The position numbers and the translations under genes are program-made. This document shows, piece by piece, positions 22,103-23,436 of a DNA stretch of 23,436 bases. The stretch comes from a virus, in IMG/VR virus record IMGVR_UViG_3300045119_000115, positions 1-23,436 of that record. One strand, 5' to 3'. Below the pieces are notes generated by a model, which made no database searches, was not told the DNA's origin, and worked only from the letters and a program-made list of their open reading frames with translations. Each line of letters begins with the position of its first letter. Positions within the stretch are counted from its first letter, which is position 1.

Positions 22103-22663
22103 TTATAACTTCGACATTCCTGCAAGAGCGATGATGTACGCGTCAGCCTGATCATAGCACCACGGCTGATCTTTGCCGTTCTTGTTCAGGAATGGAGCGA
22201 ATCCTTTCTCTCTGGTCCTGACAAAGTCCAGAGTCAATTGCTTCTTCTGATCGGAACCTTTCGGAATTACGAGTCCGAGTCTCTTCATCGCGGCCTTCAC
22301 TGTGCTGGGATGCATATGGGAGATCTTCCCGTGTGCCGCATCTCCTCCCATGCACTCTCTCCAGATCATCCAAGAGACCAGAGCGTTGAAGGCGGTCAGC
22401 TTAAGCAATGTCTCCTTGCTCGTACGACCGAAACTGAAGCTTTTAAGCCTGTCTTCGACAAAGTGATGTTGGACCTTCGGTTTGGACGTTAGCTCAAAAT
22501 CATCGTTCACTCTCTTGACGAACTTCAGAGCGACGTCCGCCTTGGTGATCAGGTCGATCTTGAACTTCCTCAAGTCACAATATCTTGACTCGATGAAGAT
22601 TCCAGAAGAATCGAAAGCTGCAAATCCGATGATACTAGTGCTGATATCCCACCCGAATTTCAC
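22103..22663 (-). CDS. RuvC-like Holliday junction resolvase / RNase H-fold nuclease
   Basis: This 186-residue nuclease probably cuts branched DNA during replication and before packaging. It shows the RuvC layout: D6 in FGWDISTSIIGFAAFD, E70 in HHFVEDRL, and D171/D174 in CYDQADAYIIALAG, the four acidic residues of a two-metal RNase H-fold active site. The region KVQHHFVEDRLKSFSFGRTS, followed by a helix with LLKLTAFNALVSW, is typical of phage RuvC-like proteins. It begins with GTG at 22661-22663 and has no clear ribosome-binding site. The T4 equivalent task is done by the unrelated endonuclease VII (gp49), of which I see no copy here. Confidence 0.85.
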   Translation of the reverse strand: MKFGWDISTSIIGFAAFDSSGIFIESRYCDLRKFKIDLITKADVALKFVKRVNDDFELTSKPKVQHHFVEDRLKSFSFGRTSKETLLKLTAFNALVSWMIWRECMGGDAAHGKISHMHPSTVKAAMKRLGLVIPKGSDQKKQLTLDFVRTREKGFAPFLNKNGKDQPWCYDQADAYIIALAGMSKL

Positions 22664-22680
22664 AGGTGATAACTAGTTCA

Positions 22681-23436
22681 TCAAAAGTCCATACGCAACT
22701 TGAAATTCAGCCTATCTCTCTCACGTTTCCTGATAGGCTGCGCGAGCTTGGCAACGGCGACCAGATTCCTGAAATCGTCATACAATCCGATCGCTGAGAT
22801 GTACGTGACAGGCTCTTCCTGGACGATCATCTTCTGTGATGCTGGATCTCCAGGATCCACCTGAGAGAATGTAGAGTTGTTCGAGGCATTACACGCTCCG
22901 GCATCCATCCTGCACATGAAAGTCTTTGTGGCGATCCTCTGAGAACCCACGAATTCCAACTCAAGTGGTGACGGAGACCCTATTCCAGCGATGTATTGAG
23001 GGGCAAATGCGATGCTCGCATTAAAGTTTCCTATACCTGTGAGTCCGAACTCCGAGATGACGATGAGTCCCTCGCTATAAAACACATTTCCCACCCTGTT
23101 CCATGAGACTCCAGTGTAATCCTCGCCTCCCAATGGTCGAGTCAAAGAACCAGAGATATACAACTGTCCTCGACCATCGTCGACTATCACTCTTTGTAGG
23201 TCCAATACGCTGTACGAGTTATCGGTCAGACGCACGCTTCCTGTCGCGATCTGTCGACCATAGTACATGCTAGGAATGTGCATGACCATGAGAGTGTCTA
23301 TGCTTGATTGGTCCAGGGTCTTAGGAGTCACAAAGTTAGGATTGTCGTTCGGTTGCCAAAATGGAGGCAGTGGAGAATTAGCATCAAACGAAATGAGAGA
23401 GCCGTGGACTCCCCTGTGACTGTAGTCGAATAGACC
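22681..23436 (-). CDS. Virion structural protein, N-terminus beyond window edge
   Basis: The reading frame is open from the right edge to the stop at 22681, giving 251 residues of the C-terminus. The segment IPSMYYGRQIATGSVRLTD, the central cysteine stretch (MCRMDAGACNASNNSTFSQ) and the ending ISAIGLYDDFRNLVAVAKLA then QPIRKRERDRLNFKLRMDF fit a family of large structural proteins from marine myoviruses, which I recall as having IPSxxYGxxIxxGSV and IGLYND..LLAVAKLSQP motifs. These are probably baseplate or tail proteins. A GTG at 23331 could start a shorter product, but the 35 residues upstream (GLFDYSHRGVHGSLISFDAN...) read as real protein, so I treat the gene as continuing past the edge. Confidence 0.82.
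   Translation of the reverse strand, partial: GLFDYSHRGVHGSLISFDANSPLPPFWQPNDNPNFVTPKTLDQSSIDTLMVMHIPSMYYGRQIATGSVRLTDNSYSVLDLQRVIVDDGRGQLYISGSLTRPLGGEDYTGVSWNRVGNVFYSEGLIVISEFGLTGIGNFNASIAFAPQYIAGIGSPSPLELEFVGSQRIATKTFMCRMDAGACNASNNSTFSQVDPGDPASQKMIVQEEPVTYISAIGLYDDFRNLVAVAKLAQPIRKRERDRLNFKLRMDF

Noticed and set aside
1-23436. tRNA genes, CRISPR arrays, integrase or transposase genes, attachment sites
   Set aside because: All gaps between genes are about 100 bases or less, with no cloverleaf or spaced repeats seen by eye, and no protein carries recombinase motifs.

Overview
This window looks like part of the genome of a tailed double-stranded DNA phage with a contractile tail (myovirus morphology). 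Its virion proteins are distant relatives of the phage T4 core set. Every credible gene lies on the minus strand, so transcription runs from 23436 towards 1. Genes are packed tightly, with many 4-base stop/start overlaps, and no stretch above about 100 bases is gene-free. I see no tRNA, rRNA, integrase, transposase or CRISPR array. A lipobox-bearing lipoprotein suggests a Gram-negative host, but the host cannot be named from this sequence.

Layout in transcription order. (1) 23436-22681: the C-terminal part of a virion structural protein that enters from outside the window. (2) 22663-18009: a DNA-processing block with a RuvC-like nuclease, a DnaG/gp61-type primase, and one long protein that fuses an Mre11/SbcD nuclease to a Rad50/SbcC ATPase. 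(3) 18002-17006: three small proteins (beta-rich, zinc-ribbon, and one in the position of a small terminase). (4) 17009-6051: the DNA-packaging and head-assembly block, with large terminase, portal, three uncharacterised proteins, gp21-type prohead protease, three more small proteins, acidic scaffold, and the gp23-type major capsid protein. A strong intrinsic terminator follows the capsid gene. (5) 5950-1: small structural proteins, probable neck proteins (gp13-like and gp14-like), an exported lipoprotein, a PcfJ-like protein, and the start of the tail sheath gene, which runs off the left edge.

How the genes fit together: portal, scaffold and capsid protein would build a prohead. The protease would then cleave the scaffold and the first roughly 63 residues of the capsid protein at a T4-like L-T-E site. 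Terminase packages DNA, the neck proteins close the head, and the sheathed tail is attached. The primase, RuvC-like nuclease and fused Mre11-Rad50 protein probably support replication, recombination and resolution of branched DNA before packaging.

The most unusual points are the single-chain Mre11-Rad50 fusion with a C-x6-C (not CxxC) hook, a lipoprotein and a PcfJ-like protein inside the neck/tail gene run, a short helical motif shared by otherwise unrelated head-cluster proteins, and a marked excess of GATC sites.
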